A stretch of DNA of 64,000 nucleotides from Apilactobacillus nanyangensis (GCF_016861915.1 NZ_BOLX01000006.1:34953-98952); one strand, 5' to 3'; shown: positions 42,849 to 52,401, counted from the first letter of the stretch. The notes: generated by a model from the letters alone, not told the origin. Made by a program: numbers and translations.

Positions 42849-44240
42849 TTGGATAGTGGTGCGATATTCTTTCAAATCGTTATTGTATTGATTGCATTCT
42901 TCTTCGCCGCATACTTTGTTGCCTGTGAATTTGCCTTAGTACAAACCAGATACAGTATGTTGGAAGAAGAAGAAGAAAATAAGGGTAAGTCAAAGAAGCT
43001 TGCTCGTGAAATGCACATGATCACTAACCTAAATGACTATTTATCAACCACCCAAGTGGGTGTATCCGTCTGTGGTATCATCATGGGTTGGGTTGGTGAA
43101 AGTCTTATCGTTGACGCCATCTTTGATTTACTTGAATTAAAGTCCGGATGGGTTACTGCTGGTACCGCTCACGCCATTGGTGGTGTAATTGGTATCTTGA
43201 TTCTTACCTACTTAGAAGTGGTATTTACTGAAGTTGTTCCTAAGAACATCAGTATCGCCATGCCTAGAAGAATTCTAGGTTACGTGGCTACCCCACTTCA
43301 TTACTTCCACACAATTTTCTATCCTGGTGTTTGGGCTATCAACGTCAGTGCCGCTGGTGTTGTTAAGTTAATGGGACTTAAGATGACAGATGAAAGTGAC
43401 GAATCAATGTCACAAGCTGAAATCCTAAGTATCTCCAAAGAAGCCGTTGAAAATGGTGATCTTGAAAAATACGATTACCTATACATGCAACGTGCTTTCG
43501 ACTTTAACGATAAAGTTGCCAAGGACATCATGATTGATAGAACTCAATTGACTGTTATGGACATCAATACTTTAGTAGACGATGCCATCACTGTTTACCT
43601 ACAATCAAAATTCAGTCGTATTCCAGTTGTTATCGATAACAACAAAGATAACATTCTAGGTTACGTTTACTGTTACGACCTTGTTCGTCAATCAAGAGTG
43701 AACTCAAACATTCCAGTTGAACGTCTAATTCGTGATATTGGAACTGTTCCTGAAACAATGAAGATTACTGAAGTGCTTCAAAAGATGATTACTATGAGAA
43801 CTCCTATTGTTGTCGTAGTTGATGAATACGGTGGTACTTCAGGTATTATTACTGATAAAGATATTTATGAAGAACTATTCGGTACTGTTCGAGACGAAAT
43901 CGATCCAGCAACCAACGAATACGTCTTCAAGCAACCTAAGGGTACTTACCAAGTAAGTGGTAAGATGACTACTTATGATTTCGAACGTTACTTCAAGACT
44001 GAAATCAAAGACTTCAGCAGATCAGATAGCGTTACCCTTTCCGGTTACTTTATCGACAATAACCCAGGTATCCAAATCAAACCTGGTACTGAATTCAAGG
44101 TAGATACCTTCACTTTCAAGGTATTACACTTTGAAAACTCATTCATCGATTTATTCGAAGTAGACGATTTACGTGATAACCACGAGGCTATGGCTGAAAA
44201 ATCTTCTGAAGAACAACAAGATGAAGAAAGTAAAGACTAA
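42849..44240 (+). CDS. CNNM/HlyC-CorC family transporter with CBS pair
   Basis: A 463-residue protein with a TTG start behind ACGGGGAATG. The N-terminal DUF21/CNNM domain (about 1-195) has three to four helices and an AEFALVQTR-like CEFALVQTRYSML signature. Two CBS motifs follow (MIDRTQLTVMD and ...VPETMKITEVL, VVVVDEYGGTSGIITDKDI, about 215-345), then the CorC_HlyC domain (about 360-445). The family is linked to Mg/Co or Na/Mg exchange and nucleotide sensing. Often mislabelled haemolysin. Confidence 0.92.
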   Translation: MDSGAIFFQIVIVLIAFFFAAYFVACEFALVQTRYSMLEEEEENKGKSKKLAREMHMITNLNDYLSTTQVGVSVCGIIMGWVGESLIVDAIFDLLELKSGWVTAGTAHAIGGVIGILILTYLEVVFTEVVPKNISIAMPRRILGYVATPLHYFHTIFYPGVWAINVSAAGVVKLMGLKMTDESDESMSQAEILSISKEAVENGDLEKYDYLYMQRAFDFNDKVAKDIMIDRTQLTVMDINTLVDDAITVYLQSKFSRIPVVIDNNKDNILGYVYCYDLVRQSRVNSNIPVERLIRDIGTVPETMKITEVLQKMITMRTPIVVVVDEYGGTSGIITDKDIYEELFGTVRDEIDPATNEYVFKQPKGTYQVSGKMTTYDFERYFKTEIKDFSRSDSVTLSGYFIDNNPGIQIKPGTEFKVDTFTFKVLHFENSFIDLFEVDDLRDNHEAMAEKSSEEQQDEESKD

Positions 44241-44249
44241 TATAAAATT

Positions 44250-44288
44250 TTTAAATCTGTTAGAATATATTTCTAACAGATTTTTTAT
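44250..44288 (+). terminator. terminator of the CNNM gene
   Basis: AAATCTGTTAGAA-N4-TTCTAACAGATTTTTTA. Confidence 0.88.
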
Positions 44289-44312
44289 TTTGCCTTGAAA
44301 GGAAGCTAAACA

Positions 44313-44768
44313 TTGAAACCAATTAGAATCCTATATATTTCAGTGGCTGGTAACACGCGTAACTTTGTGACCAACTTACAAGAATATGCTAAAAACGTAC
44401 ATAATGACGACGACAATAACCCGTTAATTGAGTTAGAAGAAATCACCGATCAATCAGACTTTGCTGACGAAACCGGCAATTTTTTCGCATTCGTGCCTAC
44501 CTATCTAGATGGCGGCAACGGCATCGATAACGGCGTCAAAGAAATGATGACCAACACTTTAGGCGAATACATCGACTACAACGACAACGCTAAATACTGC
44601 ATTGGGGTTGTCGGTTCAGGTAACAAGAACTTCAACGAACAATACTGTTTGACTGCCAAACGTTACGCTAAACAATTCGACGCACCATTTGTGACCGACT
44701 TCGAACTTCGTGGAACTGATCGAGACGTGGTCAGAGTCTATGATGAATTAAAAAAATACAATAAATAG
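44313..44768 (+). CDS. NrdI-like flavodoxin
   Basis: A 151-residue protein with a TTG start behind AAAGGAAG. ILYISVAGNTRNF near the N-terminus is the FMN-phosphate loop of NrdI, and GVVGSGNKNFNEQYC (about 110-124) is the second flavin loop. NrdI normally activates the manganese cofactor of class Ib ribonucleotide reductase, but no nrdEF or nrdH is adjacent, so here it is an orphan copy. A general flavodoxin role is possible. Confidence 0.82.
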   Translation: MKPIRILYISVAGNTRNFVTNLQEYAKNVHNDDDNNPLIELEEITDQSDFADETGNFFAFVPTYLDGGNGIDNGVKEMMTNTLGEYIDYNDNAKYCIGVVGSGNKNFNEQYCLTAKRYAKQFDAPFVTDFELRGTDRDVVRVYDELKKYNK

Positions 44769-44778
44769 GAGCAATTAC

Positions 44779-45555
44779 TTGAAAGATAAATTAATAACAA
44801 CAATAAAAGGATTAATTATCGCTTTATTATGTGCGATAATTTTATATTATTTAAAATTATTCTTAAACAGCGATAGTAGCCAACAATTGAGTTCTTTAAC
44901 ATCTATAATTTCCATTTTTGTATCAGCGATATTTGTAGTTTATCAAGTTAACAAAAGTCATGAAAATGCAATTAAAGAGTTTAAAATTACGGAAACTCAG
45001 AAGTTAGAAGTTTCCATAAAAGAAGAATTAGTACAAATTTTTCCAAAATATAACACAACATTTGATAGTTACAGTTTCTTCATAGCTTCTGCAAACGAAA
45101 TAATAAATAAAAATTTTACAGCAATTGGTTTTGTTGGGGAAGAAGAGCTTCAAGAATCTATTAAAAATTTATCTAAATCAAATTCATCTAAAACAAAAGA
45201 AGAAATATCTGATAGCTTGTCTCAAGTAAACTTTGAGTGTGATAATTTTAGAAACAGTCTAAATGACTTAAGACAAAAATTAACAGATGTATCAATCACT
45301 ATACATACTCATAAAAATTTAGGACATCCCATCCCCGCTACACCACTAATAAAAGAATGTATAACATCAATAGATGAAACTCAAAACAATATAACACTTG
45401 TCCGTATAGGATCTGCTAGATTATTGAAGTCATCAACTAATGCAAATTACTATATTAAATTAAAGAGATTAATAGCGTCTATAGGTGAAGAATATAAGAA
45501 AATTGACTCTTATATAGACAATATGAAAAAATATGTTACGGGTGAAGATATTTAA
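44779..45555 (+). CDS. membrane protein with coiled-coil domain, unknown
   Basis: A 258-residue protein with a TTG start after AGGAGCAATTAC. Helices at about 9-28 and 39-57 are followed by a long helical, Ser/Asn/Glu-rich cytoplasmic region (about 60-258) with coiled-coil character. It is much more AT-rich than its neighbours, suggesting recent acquisition. It lies 10 bp after the NrdI-like gene on the same strand. No family recognised. Confidence 0.6.
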   Translation: MKDKLITTIKGLIIALLCAIILYYLKLFLNSDSSQQLSSLTSIISIFVSAIFVVYQVNKSHENAIKEFKITETQKLEVSIKEELVQIFPKYNTTFDSYSFFIASANEIINKNFTAIGFVGEEELQESIKNLSKSNSSKTKEEISDSLSQVNFECDNFRNSLNDLRQKLTDVSITIHTHKNLGHPIPATPLIKECITSIDETQNNITLVRIGSARLLKSSTNANYYIKLKRLIASIGEEYKKIDSYIDNMKKYVTGEDI

Positions 45556-45574
45556 AAACTGATAGCCAATAAAT

Positions 45575-45614
45575 AAAAAGGATTCGTTTCATATCGAAAC
45601 GAATCCTTTTTTGT
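45575..45614. terminator. bidirectional terminator
   Basis: AAAAAGGATTCGTTTC-N4-GAAACGAATCCTTTTTT between convergent genes. Confidence 0.9.
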
Positions 45615-45620
45615 TTTTTA

Positions 45621-46796
45621 TTATTCTGTTTTACGACTGATAATCATAACCGCGAATAATGCGATTAGCATTAAAACGGTAACGAAGATGAACAATGGAT
45701 TGTAGCCAAAGCCTTCAACAAACAATCCAGCGAATAGTGGACTGATTGCACGTCCGGCTGACATTAATGCATTGAACATCCCTTGGTACTTACCCTTTTC
45801 CGACTTAGTAGATAGTTGATCAATCCATGCCGGTACATCAGGTAATCCTAGCATTTCACCAAATGTTAGGAAAATCATGATGGCTAAGAAAACTGGGAAA
45901 GTCTTTGCGTAAACTAAGAAGTAAAACGAAATTGCGAAGATAAATACTCCCAAGAAAACTTGGTGATTTAAATGAATTTTTAGTCGTTTACTTACGTAAT
46001 TTAATATAGGTTGTCCAAATACAATCATTAGACCATTAACAGTCCAAAGCATTGAGTATGCTTCGAACGGAATTCCCATTTTAACCATGTGGACTGACAT
46101 AACACTTTCCCACAATGTATAACTCAAGTAGACGGTAAATACCATGATACAAATTGGGTAGATTAGTCGAACGTTGGACTTAAGAATTCCCTCTTTTTCT
46201 TCCTCGATTTCTTCTTTTGGAATACTGTTATCGTAGTCTGAAAAGTCGATATTGAAGTATACAAAAGTAAGCAACCATAGCAAGATGTAAAATACCGCCG
46301 CGGTCATAAAGACAATTGCGACACCATATTTTAGTAGGTATCCAACCATCGCAGTTCCGATTACCACCCCGATGTTTAATCCAACATATAGGATGTTGAA
46401 TACCGTTCTGGTGTCCTTACTCTTAACGTTGGTAGCATATGAGTTTAGAAGTGTTAGGTTAATCCCGTCTCCAAATCCTAAAACTACCATTAGAATCGCA
46501 AAGGTAGGCCATCCATGAAAGAAAATTAATGCTAAAATGGCGGCCGTCGAGACGGTAATACCAATCAAGGCCGCTTTGTACGCAGACCAATGATCAAATA
46601 AATAACCCCCGATGTAATTACCAATAATGGTAAAACCGGAAATAAATAGTAATGATACCCCCGACACTAGTAGTGACTTATGTAAATAGTCATCGATATA
46701 CATCGTTACTAGTGGCCACATGAATGCGGCACCGGAATTTAACAATAGTGAATAGAAAAATACTAAACGAAGTCCTAATTCTGTTCTTTTCTTCAT
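45621..46796 (-). CDS. MFS transporter
   Basis: A 391-residue protein with about 12 helices in two halves split by an acidic loop (PKEEIEEEKEG, about 195-206). The loop after helix 2 has GGYLFDHWSAYKAA, a divergent motif A. The general layout resembles MdtG/MdtH-type multidrug exporters. The start is an ATG behind GGGGGAGGATTC. Monocistronic. The substrate is unknown. Confidence 0.82.
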   Translation of the reverse strand: MKKRTELGLRLVFFYSLLLNSGAAFMWPLVTMYIDDYLHKSLLVSGVSLLFISGFTIIGNYIGGYLFDHWSAYKAALIGITVSTAAILALIFFHGWPTFAILMVVLGFGDGINLTLLNSYATNVKSKDTRTVFNILYVGLNIGVVIGTAMVGYLLKYGVAIVFMTAAVFYILLWLLTFVYFNIDFSDYDNSIPKEEIEEEKEGILKSNVRLIYPICIMVFTVYLSYTLWESVMSVHMVKMGIPFEAYSMLWTVNGLMIVFGQPILNYVSKRLKIHLNHQVFLGVFIFAISFYFLVYAKTFPVFLAIMIFLTFGEMLGLPDVPAWIDQLSTKSEKGKYQGMFNALMSAGRAISPLFAGLFVEGFGYNPLFIFVTVLMLIALFAVMIISRKTE

Positions 46797-47036
46797 GAAT
46801 CCTCCCCCTTATTCAAATGTTCTAACAACAATTATAATTCATTTAAGAGCATAATATCCATTAAGAGATGTTTAAATTATTAAATTTTAGTAAAGCGTTT
46901 ACATTTCTTTTGTGCTATGGATTAAAAACACTTTTTTAATTTATCATGGTGTTATATAATAGCCTTGTATTATTAACCGAAAATGAAAGATATTTCATTT
47001 GATTCGTTAAAATTTTTCTATAAGGAGTGACGGTAA
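46797..47036 (+). promoter_or_regulatory. zwf upstream region: cre-like site, promoter and dyad
   Basis: GTAAAGCGTTTACA at 46890-46903 resembles a catabolite-responsive element with the leading TG altered. A TATAAT-like -10 sits at about 46952. A perfect 8-bp inverted repeat, AAATGAAA-GATA-TTTCATTT, spans 46981-47000 in the predicted 5' UTR and could be an operator or an RNA hairpin. Confidence 0.4.
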
Positions 47037-48518
47037 TTGGCAACAGCAACTCGTGCCTTGTTCATGCTTTTTGGTGCAACAGGTGACCTAGCTAAACGTA
47101 AATTATATCCATCTATTTTTAACCTATACAAAAAAGGTTACGTAGATAACGATCACTTTGCATTAATCGGTACTGGTCGTCGTGAATGGAGCGACGAAAA
47201 GTTCCGCGAAGTAATCTTGGACTCTGTAAGTGCCAACGCTGACAGCGAAGAACAAGCAAAAGCTTTCGCTAGTCATTTTTACTACATGTCACACGACGTA
47301 ACTAATCCAGAACATTACGACGCATTAAGTGACTACGCAAACAAGTTAGACCAACAATATGATATTGAAGGAAATCGTATCTTCTACATTTCCATGGCTC
47401 CTAACTTCTTTGGAACTGTAGCTAAAAACTTAAAAGTCCACAACTGTTTATCAGACAATGGCGGTTTCAACCGTTTAATTATCGAAAAACCATTCGGACG
47501 TGACTACGACACAGCTGAAGAATTAAACAACGCTTTGGCTAAATCATTTAACGAAAACCAAGTTTACAGAATTGATCATTACTTGGGTAAAGAAATGGTT
47601 CAAAACATTATTGCATTACGTTTTGGTAACCCACTAATCGAAGGTATTTGGAACAACAAGTACATTGACAACATTCAAGTAACCCTTGCTGAAAAGCTAG
47701 GTGTTGAAGAACGTGCCGGATACTATGATGGTTCAGGTGCCCTACGTGATATGGTACAAAACCACACTATGCAAATGCTTACTATTCTTGCAATGGAAGA
47801 CCCTATTTCATTCAAGGACGTAGACATTCGTAGAGAAAAGATTCGTGCACTAAGAAGCATGCATGTTTACACTGAAGACGAAGCTCGTCAAAACTTCGTT
47901 CGTGGACAATATGGTGCAAACGGTGACCAAAGAGATTACCGTCACGAAGACAACGTTCCTAACGATTCAATTACCGAAACTTATGTTGCCGGTAAAGTAT
48001 TGTTCGAAAACAAACGTTGGAAGAACGTTCCTTTCTACATCAGAACTGGTAAGATGCTAACTGACAAGTTTACTAGAATTGATGTTGTATTCAAGAAACC
48101 TCTAGTAGACATCTTTGCTTCTGCTAAAGGAACTGAAAGTGAATTAAACAACAACGTGCTTACTTTATTCGTAGATCCTGTTAACAAGATCATCCTACGT
48201 CTAAACGGAAAGCAAGCTGGTCAAGGTATGGAAATGCAACCACTAGACTTAACTCACACTCAAAGTGACGAAGAAAAGGCTGCTACTCCAGAACCATACG
48301 AACGCTTAATTCACGATGCTATCTTGGGTAACGCTACTAACTTTGCCAGTTGGGACGAAGTAAGTCGTGCTTGGGAATTCGCCGATGTTATCAGACATGT
48401 TTGGGATACTGACAAACCAGACTTCCCTAACTACACACCAGGTTCAATGGGACCTGATGCTGCCGACGAATTACTAGCTCGTGATGGCAGAGCTTGGGTT
48501 TTTAACTCAAAAAAATAA
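47037..48518 (+). CDS. zwf: glucose-6-phosphate 1-dehydrogenase
   Basis: A 493-residue protein with a TTG start behind AAGGAGTGACGG. It carries FGATGDLAKRKLYPS (NADP-binding, residues 12-26), IEKPFGRDY and RIDHYLGKE with the catalytic His and Lys (about 178-186). It oxidises glucose 6-phosphate to 6-phosphogluconolactone, the entry to the phosphoketolase pathway and a NADPH source. It precedes gnd by 81 bp on the same strand. Confidence 0.97.
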   Translation: MATATRALFMLFGATGDLAKRKLYPSIFNLYKKGYVDNDHFALIGTGRREWSDEKFREVILDSVSANADSEEQAKAFASHFYYMSHDVTNPEHYDALSDYANKLDQQYDIEGNRIFYISMAPNFFGTVAKNLKVHNCLSDNGGFNRLIIEKPFGRDYDTAEELNNALAKSFNENQVYRIDHYLGKEMVQNIIALRFGNPLIEGIWNNKYIDNIQVTLAEKLGVEERAGYYDGSGALRDMVQNHTMQMLTILAMEDPISFKDVDIRREKIRALRSMHVYTEDEARQNFVRGQYGANGDQRDYRHEDNVPNDSITETYVAGKVLFENKRWKNVPFYIRTGKMLTDKFTRIDVVFKKPLVDIFASAKGTESELNNNVLTLFVDPVNKIILRLNGKQAGQGMEMQPLDLTHTQSDEEKAATPEPYERLIHDAILGNATNFASWDEVSRAWEFADVIRHVWDTDKPDFPNYTPGSMGPDAADELLARDGRAWVFNSKK

Positions 48519-48599
48519 TTTATATGACATTTAATCATTAAAATGTTAAAATCTAAGTGTATATTTATACACAATTTTCTTTAAAAAGGAAGGTTTATA

Positions 48600-50039
48600 A
48601 TGGCTGACTCAAAAGCAAACATTGGTGTTGTTGGAATGGCTGTTATGGGTAAGAACTTAGCCCTTAACATTGAAAGCCGCGGCTTCACTGTAGGTATTTT
48701 TAACCGTTCAGCTTCAAAGACTGAAGCTGTAATGAAGGATCACGCAGACAAGAACTTGGTTCCAAGTTACTCTGTTGAAGATTTTGTTAACTCACTAGAA
48801 ACTCCACGTCGTATCGTTATGATGGTTAAGGCTGGTAAGCCAACTGACGCAACTATCGACTCACTATTACCTTTATTAGACAAGGGTGATATCTTAATTG
48901 ATGGTGGTAACACTAACTTCCATAACACAATCGAAAGAAACGCTAGACTAGATGCATCTGGTATCAACTTTATTGGTATGGGTGTTTCTGGTGGTGAACT
49001 AGGTGCTTTGCACGGTCCATCACTAATGCCTGGTGGTCAAGAAGAAGCATACAAGCTAGTTGAACCTGTTTTAACTCAAATCGCTGCTAAAGCTAGCGAT
49101 GGCAAGCCTTGTGTTGCTTACATCGGACCTAATGGTGCTGGTCACTACGTAAAGATGGTTCACAACGGTATTGAATACGGTGATGAACAATTAATCGACG
49201 AAAGTTACGACATTCTTCGTAACGGTGCCGGTATCGACATTGACGAACTAGCTGATATCTTCAAGGAATGGAACAAGGGTGAACTAAACAGTTACCTAAT
49301 CGAAATTACTGCTGATATCTTAACTAGAAAAGACGACTTAGGTGCTGACAAGAGCAAGCCTATCGTTGACATGATCTTAGACCGTGGTGCTAACAAGGGT
49401 ACTGGTAAGTGGTCATCAGAAGATGCCATGGAAGTTGGTACTGACCAATCAGTTATCACTGAATCAGTTTACGCTCGTTTCATCTCAATGCTAAAAGACG
49501 AACGTCTTGCAGCAGCTAAGGTATTAAACGGTCCTAAGGCTTCAGACATCATCAACGATGACGAAAAGAAAGACTTAGTAGAACGTGTACGTAAGGCTCT
49601 ATACTTCGGTAAGATTATGAGTTACGCTCAAGGTTTCGAACAACTACGTTTCGCTTCAGAACAATATGACTGGAACTTGAAGTTCGGTGAACTAGCTCAA
49701 ATCTGGCGTGAAGGTTGCATTATTCGTGCCCAATTCTTACAAAACATTACTGACGCTTTCGAAAAGGATGAAAACCTAACTAACCTATTGTTAGACCCAT
49801 ACTTCTCAGAAATCGCTAACAAGTACCAACAAGATGCTCGTGATGTTGTTGCTCTTGCAACTAAGGCTGGTATTCCAGTTCCATCACTTTCAGCAGCTGT
49901 TAACTACTACGATTCATACCGTGCTGAAGTATTACCTGCTAACTTACTACAAGCACAACGTGACTACTTCGGTGCTCACACTTATGAACGTACTGACCGT
50001 GAAGGTAACTTCCATTACCCATGGTACACTGAACAATAA
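48600..50039 (+). CDS. gnd: 6-phosphogluconate dehydrogenase (decarboxylating)
   Basis: A 479-residue protein. [18 protein letters not shown] is the NADP fold, [19 protein letters not shown] and [16 protein letters not shown] hold the catalytic Lys and substrate residues, and the C-terminus [20 protein letters not shown] is typical. It forms ribulose 5-phosphate and CO2, feeding phosphoketolase. AAAAGGAAGG precedes the ATG. Strong codon bias (CTA, GGT, GAA) suggests high expression, as for zwf. Confidence 0.97.
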   Translation: MADSKANIGVVGMAVMGKNLALNIESRGFTVGIFNRSASKTEAVMKDHADKNLVPSYSVEDFVNSLETPRRIVMMVKAGKPTDATIDSLLPLLDKGDILIDGGNTNFHNTIERNARLDASGINFIGMGVSGGELGALHGPSLMPGGQEEAYKLVEPVLTQIAAKASDGKPCVAYIGPNGAGHYVKMVHNGIEYGDEQLIDESYDILRNGAGIDIDELADIFKEWNKGELNSYLIEITADILTRKDDLGADKSKPIVDMILDRGANKGTGKWSSEDAMEVGTDQSVITESVYARFISMLKDERLAAAKVLNGPKASDIINDDEKKDLVERVRKALYFGKIMSYAQGFEQLRFASEQYDWNLKFGELAQIWREGCIIRAQFLQNITDAFEKDENLTNLLLDPYFSEIANKYQQDARDVVALATKAGIPVPSLSAAVNYYDSYRAEVLPANLLQAQRDYFGAHTYERTDREGNFHYPWYTEQ

Positions 50040-50056
50040 TATAATTATTGATTACA

Positions 50057-50089
50057 ATAAAAAGAGACGATTAAATCGTCTCTTTTTTA
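50057..50089 (+). terminator. zwf-gnd terminator
   Basis: AAAAAGAGACGAT-N2-ATCGTCTCTTTTTT. Confidence 0.88.
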
Positions 50090-50180
50090 ATACATACTAG
50101 TTTGTAATGGTTATTAATTGCAAATGAATACAAACAAGAATATACTATAACCAATCTTGAAAAAAGAGAGGTTATTTTTT

Positions 50181-51728
50181 ATGTCTACCGAAAAAGTCTA
50201 CACCGATTATTTCTTTTACGAACCCGCTTTTAACACTCACGATGGTGGTTACATTCCTTTGGAAGAACCTAACGTGGAACAACAAAAGCTAAAGGTTCCA
50301 GAATTACTTACCCCTGACAAGGAGACTGATACCGACATGTACTACACCGTCATCTCACAAGCTGGTGAAGCACAAATCATGCCCGGTGAAGCCACTAAGA
50401 CATGGGGTTACAATCAAGCATTATTAGGTAAGACCATTTTATTCAAACGTGGTAAAAATATTCACGTCACTGTTAAAAATGAATTACCTGAATTAACTAC
50501 ATACCATTGGCACGGTTTAAACGTTCCAGGTGATATCGATGGTGGTTGTCACACCCCTGTCTACCCAGGTGAAAGTAAAGTTTTAAACTTCAAATGTGAT
50601 CAACCCGCAGCTACTCTTTGGTTGCATGCTCATCCATGCCCATCAACCGCTGAACAAGTTTGGCACGGCCTAGCTACCGCAGTTGTCGTCAAGGATGAAC
50701 ATGAAGCAACCCTGCCAATCCCACGTAACTATGGAGTCGATGATATCCCCGTAATTTTACAAGATCGTCGTTTCCATGAAGACAATCAATGGTATTACAA
50801 GGCTGATTATGATCCAGATGGTGTTCAAGGTCCTACCGCAATGATTAACGGAACCGTTAACCCATACTTTGATGTCACCACTCAAAAGGTTCGTCTACGT
50901 TTATTAGATGGCGCTAACCGTCGTGAATGGCGTTTGCACTTCTCAGACGACCTTGAATTTACCCAAATCGCAGGTGACGGTAGTCTCTTAACCCACCCTG
51001 TTAAGTTTACCCACCTAATGATTACCTGTGCCGAAAGACAAGAAATTGTCGTTGATTTCGGTCAATACAAACCAGGTGATGAAGTTGCCCTATATTCTGA
51101 CGATGTCCCCATCATGCATTTTAGAATTCATGAATTCGCAGAAGATAACAGCGTCATCCCTGACACCCTATTTGAAATGAACACACCCAAAGTTACTGAG
51201 AACACACCCGTCCGAAAAGTCGTTATGTCCGGTATGGATGAAGAAGTCGCCCTAGATGGTAAGAAGTTCGATATGGAAAGAATCGATGCCAAACAAACCA
51301 TGGGTAACTGCGAAATCTGGGAAGTTACCAACACCAACGACTGTGAAAACGGAATGGTCCACCCATTCCACATGCATGGTTGCCAATTTGAAGTATTGGA
51401 CAGAGATGGCCATGCCCCATACCCTAATGAAACCGGTCTAAAGGACACAATCGGAGTTAACCCTGATGAAACCGTCCGCTTCAAAGCGTGGTTCGACCAC
51501 CCCGGCGTCTTCATGTATCACTGCCACATCATCGAACACGAAGATGGCGGTATGATGGCCCAAATCCAAGTCGATGACCCAGACCACCCACAAGAATTCC
51601 ACCTAACTAAGATGGATGACTTGATGAAGGCATTTGCCGAAGAACGCGGTGTTGCCGTAGAAGAACTCGATTTAAGTGGAATGTCTTGTTACGACCACAT
51701 GGAAAATATGGATCACTGTAATATGTAA
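50181..51728 (+). CDS. multicopper oxidase
   Basis: A 515-residue protein. The ATG at 50181 follows AGAGAGG; an earlier TTG adds a non-conserved stretch. All copper motifs are present: YHWHGLN, LWLHAHP, HPFHMHGCQFEVL and the T1/trinuclear MYHCHIIEHEDGGMM. It belongs to the CotA/SufI-like group that oxidises phenols, metals or bilirubin with O2. There is no signal peptide or Tat motif, so it looks cytoplasmic. The C-terminus (CYDHMENMDHCNM) is rich in Cys, His and Met and may bind extra copper. Confidence 0.94.
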   Translation: MSTEKVYTDYFFYEPAFNTHDGGYIPLEEPNVEQQKLKVPELLTPDKETDTDMYYTVISQAGEAQIMPGEATKTWGYNQALLGKTILFKRGKNIHVTVKNELPELTTYHWHGLNVPGDIDGGCHTPVYPGESKVLNFKCDQPAATLWLHAHPCPSTAEQVWHGLATAVVVKDEHEATLPIPRNYGVDDIPVILQDRRFHEDNQWYYKADYDPDGVQGPTAMINGTVNPYFDVTTQKVRLRLLDGANRREWRLHFSDDLEFTQIAGDGSLLTHPVKFTHLMITCAERQEIVVDFGQYKPGDEVALYSDDVPIMHFRIHEFAEDNSVIPDTLFEMNTPKVTENTPVRKVVMSGMDEEVALDGKKFDMERIDAKQTMGNCEIWEVTNTNDCENGMVHPFHMHGCQFEVLDRDGHAPYPNETGLKDTIGVNPDETVRFKAWFDHPGVFMYHCHIIEHEDGGMMAQIQVDDPDHPQEFHLTKMDDLMKAFAEERGVAVEELDLSGMSCYDHMENMDHCNM

Positions 51729-51766
51729 AAAGAGAACCTAATCATTGATATGATTAGGTTCTTTTG
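51728..51766 (+). terminator. multicopper oxidase terminator
   Basis: AAAAAGAGAACCTAATCA-N6-TGATTAGGTTCTTTT. Confidence 0.85.
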
Positions 51767-51817
51767 GCATTTCGATTAGATGATGAAAAATATTTATATC
51801 AATTTATAAGTGAAATG

Positions 51818-51846
51818 TTGTCAAAATATAAGAATTGGTGTAGAAT
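51818..51846 (+). promoter_or_regulatory. promoter of the small-ORF and structured-RNA unit
   Basis: TTGTCA (51818-51823), exactly 17 bp, TAGAAT (51841-51846). Transcription should start near 51853. Confidence 0.65.
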
Positions 51847-51852
51847 AAACAT

Positions 51853-52385
51853 TGTAATAAAACTAGAAAAAAGGAGTGAACAACATATGACTGAATTAAC
51901 TTTTGATCCAGGAGCGTCGAAAGATCATTCTATCAAGGGAAAATTGATGTCAGAAGTTGTTTCAATTCTAAACAAATAGAATTGAGATGACCTTTGACAG
52001 TTAATTTTCCCGAAATCAACATAATCAATATAGATTATTTAGATGGAGAATTAACTGTTGTTGGTTATCTCAGTATCCTTTAGCTGCATGCTTAACGGTG
52101 AAACGTTAATTAACAGTGAAATGTTAGCAGCTAATAACAGTAATTTAAAATTAAATATTAATAATTGCTTGATGATGCTTCACCTTCTAGGGAACTAGTT
52201 GGGGAGGTATGGACAACAGTTTATACTACTACTAAATTTTACGAACAGATAAACTGAGTAATTATGAGATTACACAAAAATCTTCGTTGAGTCCGCGGGG
52301 ACGTGGGTTTACGCCAAAGTAATTGCTACTTATCTGTTATCAATATTAATTATAAAAGAGACAACTTTGTAGGTTGTCTCTTTTC
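51853..52385 (+). ncRNA. predicted highly structured RNA of about 530 nt, unknown class
   Basis: A transcription unit bounded by its own promoter and terminator. After a 30-codon ORF the remaining 400 nt are packed with inverted repeats. These include a 13-bp stem, CAGTTAATTTTCC with GGAGAATTAACTG (51998-52057). TTAGCTGC/GCAGCTAA (52080-52134) encloses two adjacent hairpins with identical GTGAAA loops, TTAACG/CGTTAA and TTAACA/TGTTAG. CTAG-GGAA-CTAG has a GNRA loop (52187-52198). CAGTTTAT/ATAAACTG lies at 52217-52256, ACAGATAA/TTATCTGT at 52245-52337, and GTCC-GCGG-GGAC at 52291-52302. It is not tmRNA, RNase P RNA, a T-box or any riboswitch I recognise. Confidence 0.65.
51887..51979 (+). CDS. 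30-aa protein upstream of the structured RNA
   Basis: ATG preceded by AAAAAAGGAGTGAACAACAT, a strong ribosome binding site. The product begins MTELTFDPGASKDHSIKGK and ends in a short amphipathic helix (LMSEVVSILNK). It has no run of one amino acid, so it does not look like an attenuation leader, and no signal or membrane segment. It is the only ORF on this transcript. Function unknown. Confidence 0.55.
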   Translation: MTELTFDPGASKDHSIKGKLMSEVVSILNK

Positions 52386-52386
52386 T
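52353..52386 (+). terminator. terminator of the structured-RNA unit
   Basis: AAAAGAGACAAC-N7-GTTGTCTCTTTTC. Confidence 0.85.
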
Positions 52387-52401
52387 TGTGTTAAACACGA
52401 G

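Noticed and set aside
51764..51886. Longer 71-aa frame ahead of the 30-aa ORF
   Set aside because: It begins inside the terminator of the multicopper oxidase gene and upstream of the predicted promoter.
52000..52385. tmRNA, RNase P RNA or a T-box in the structured region
   Set aside because: None of the conserved sequences (tmRNA tag and CCA end, GAGGAAAGTCC of RNase P, GGTGG-ACCGCG of T-boxes) is present.
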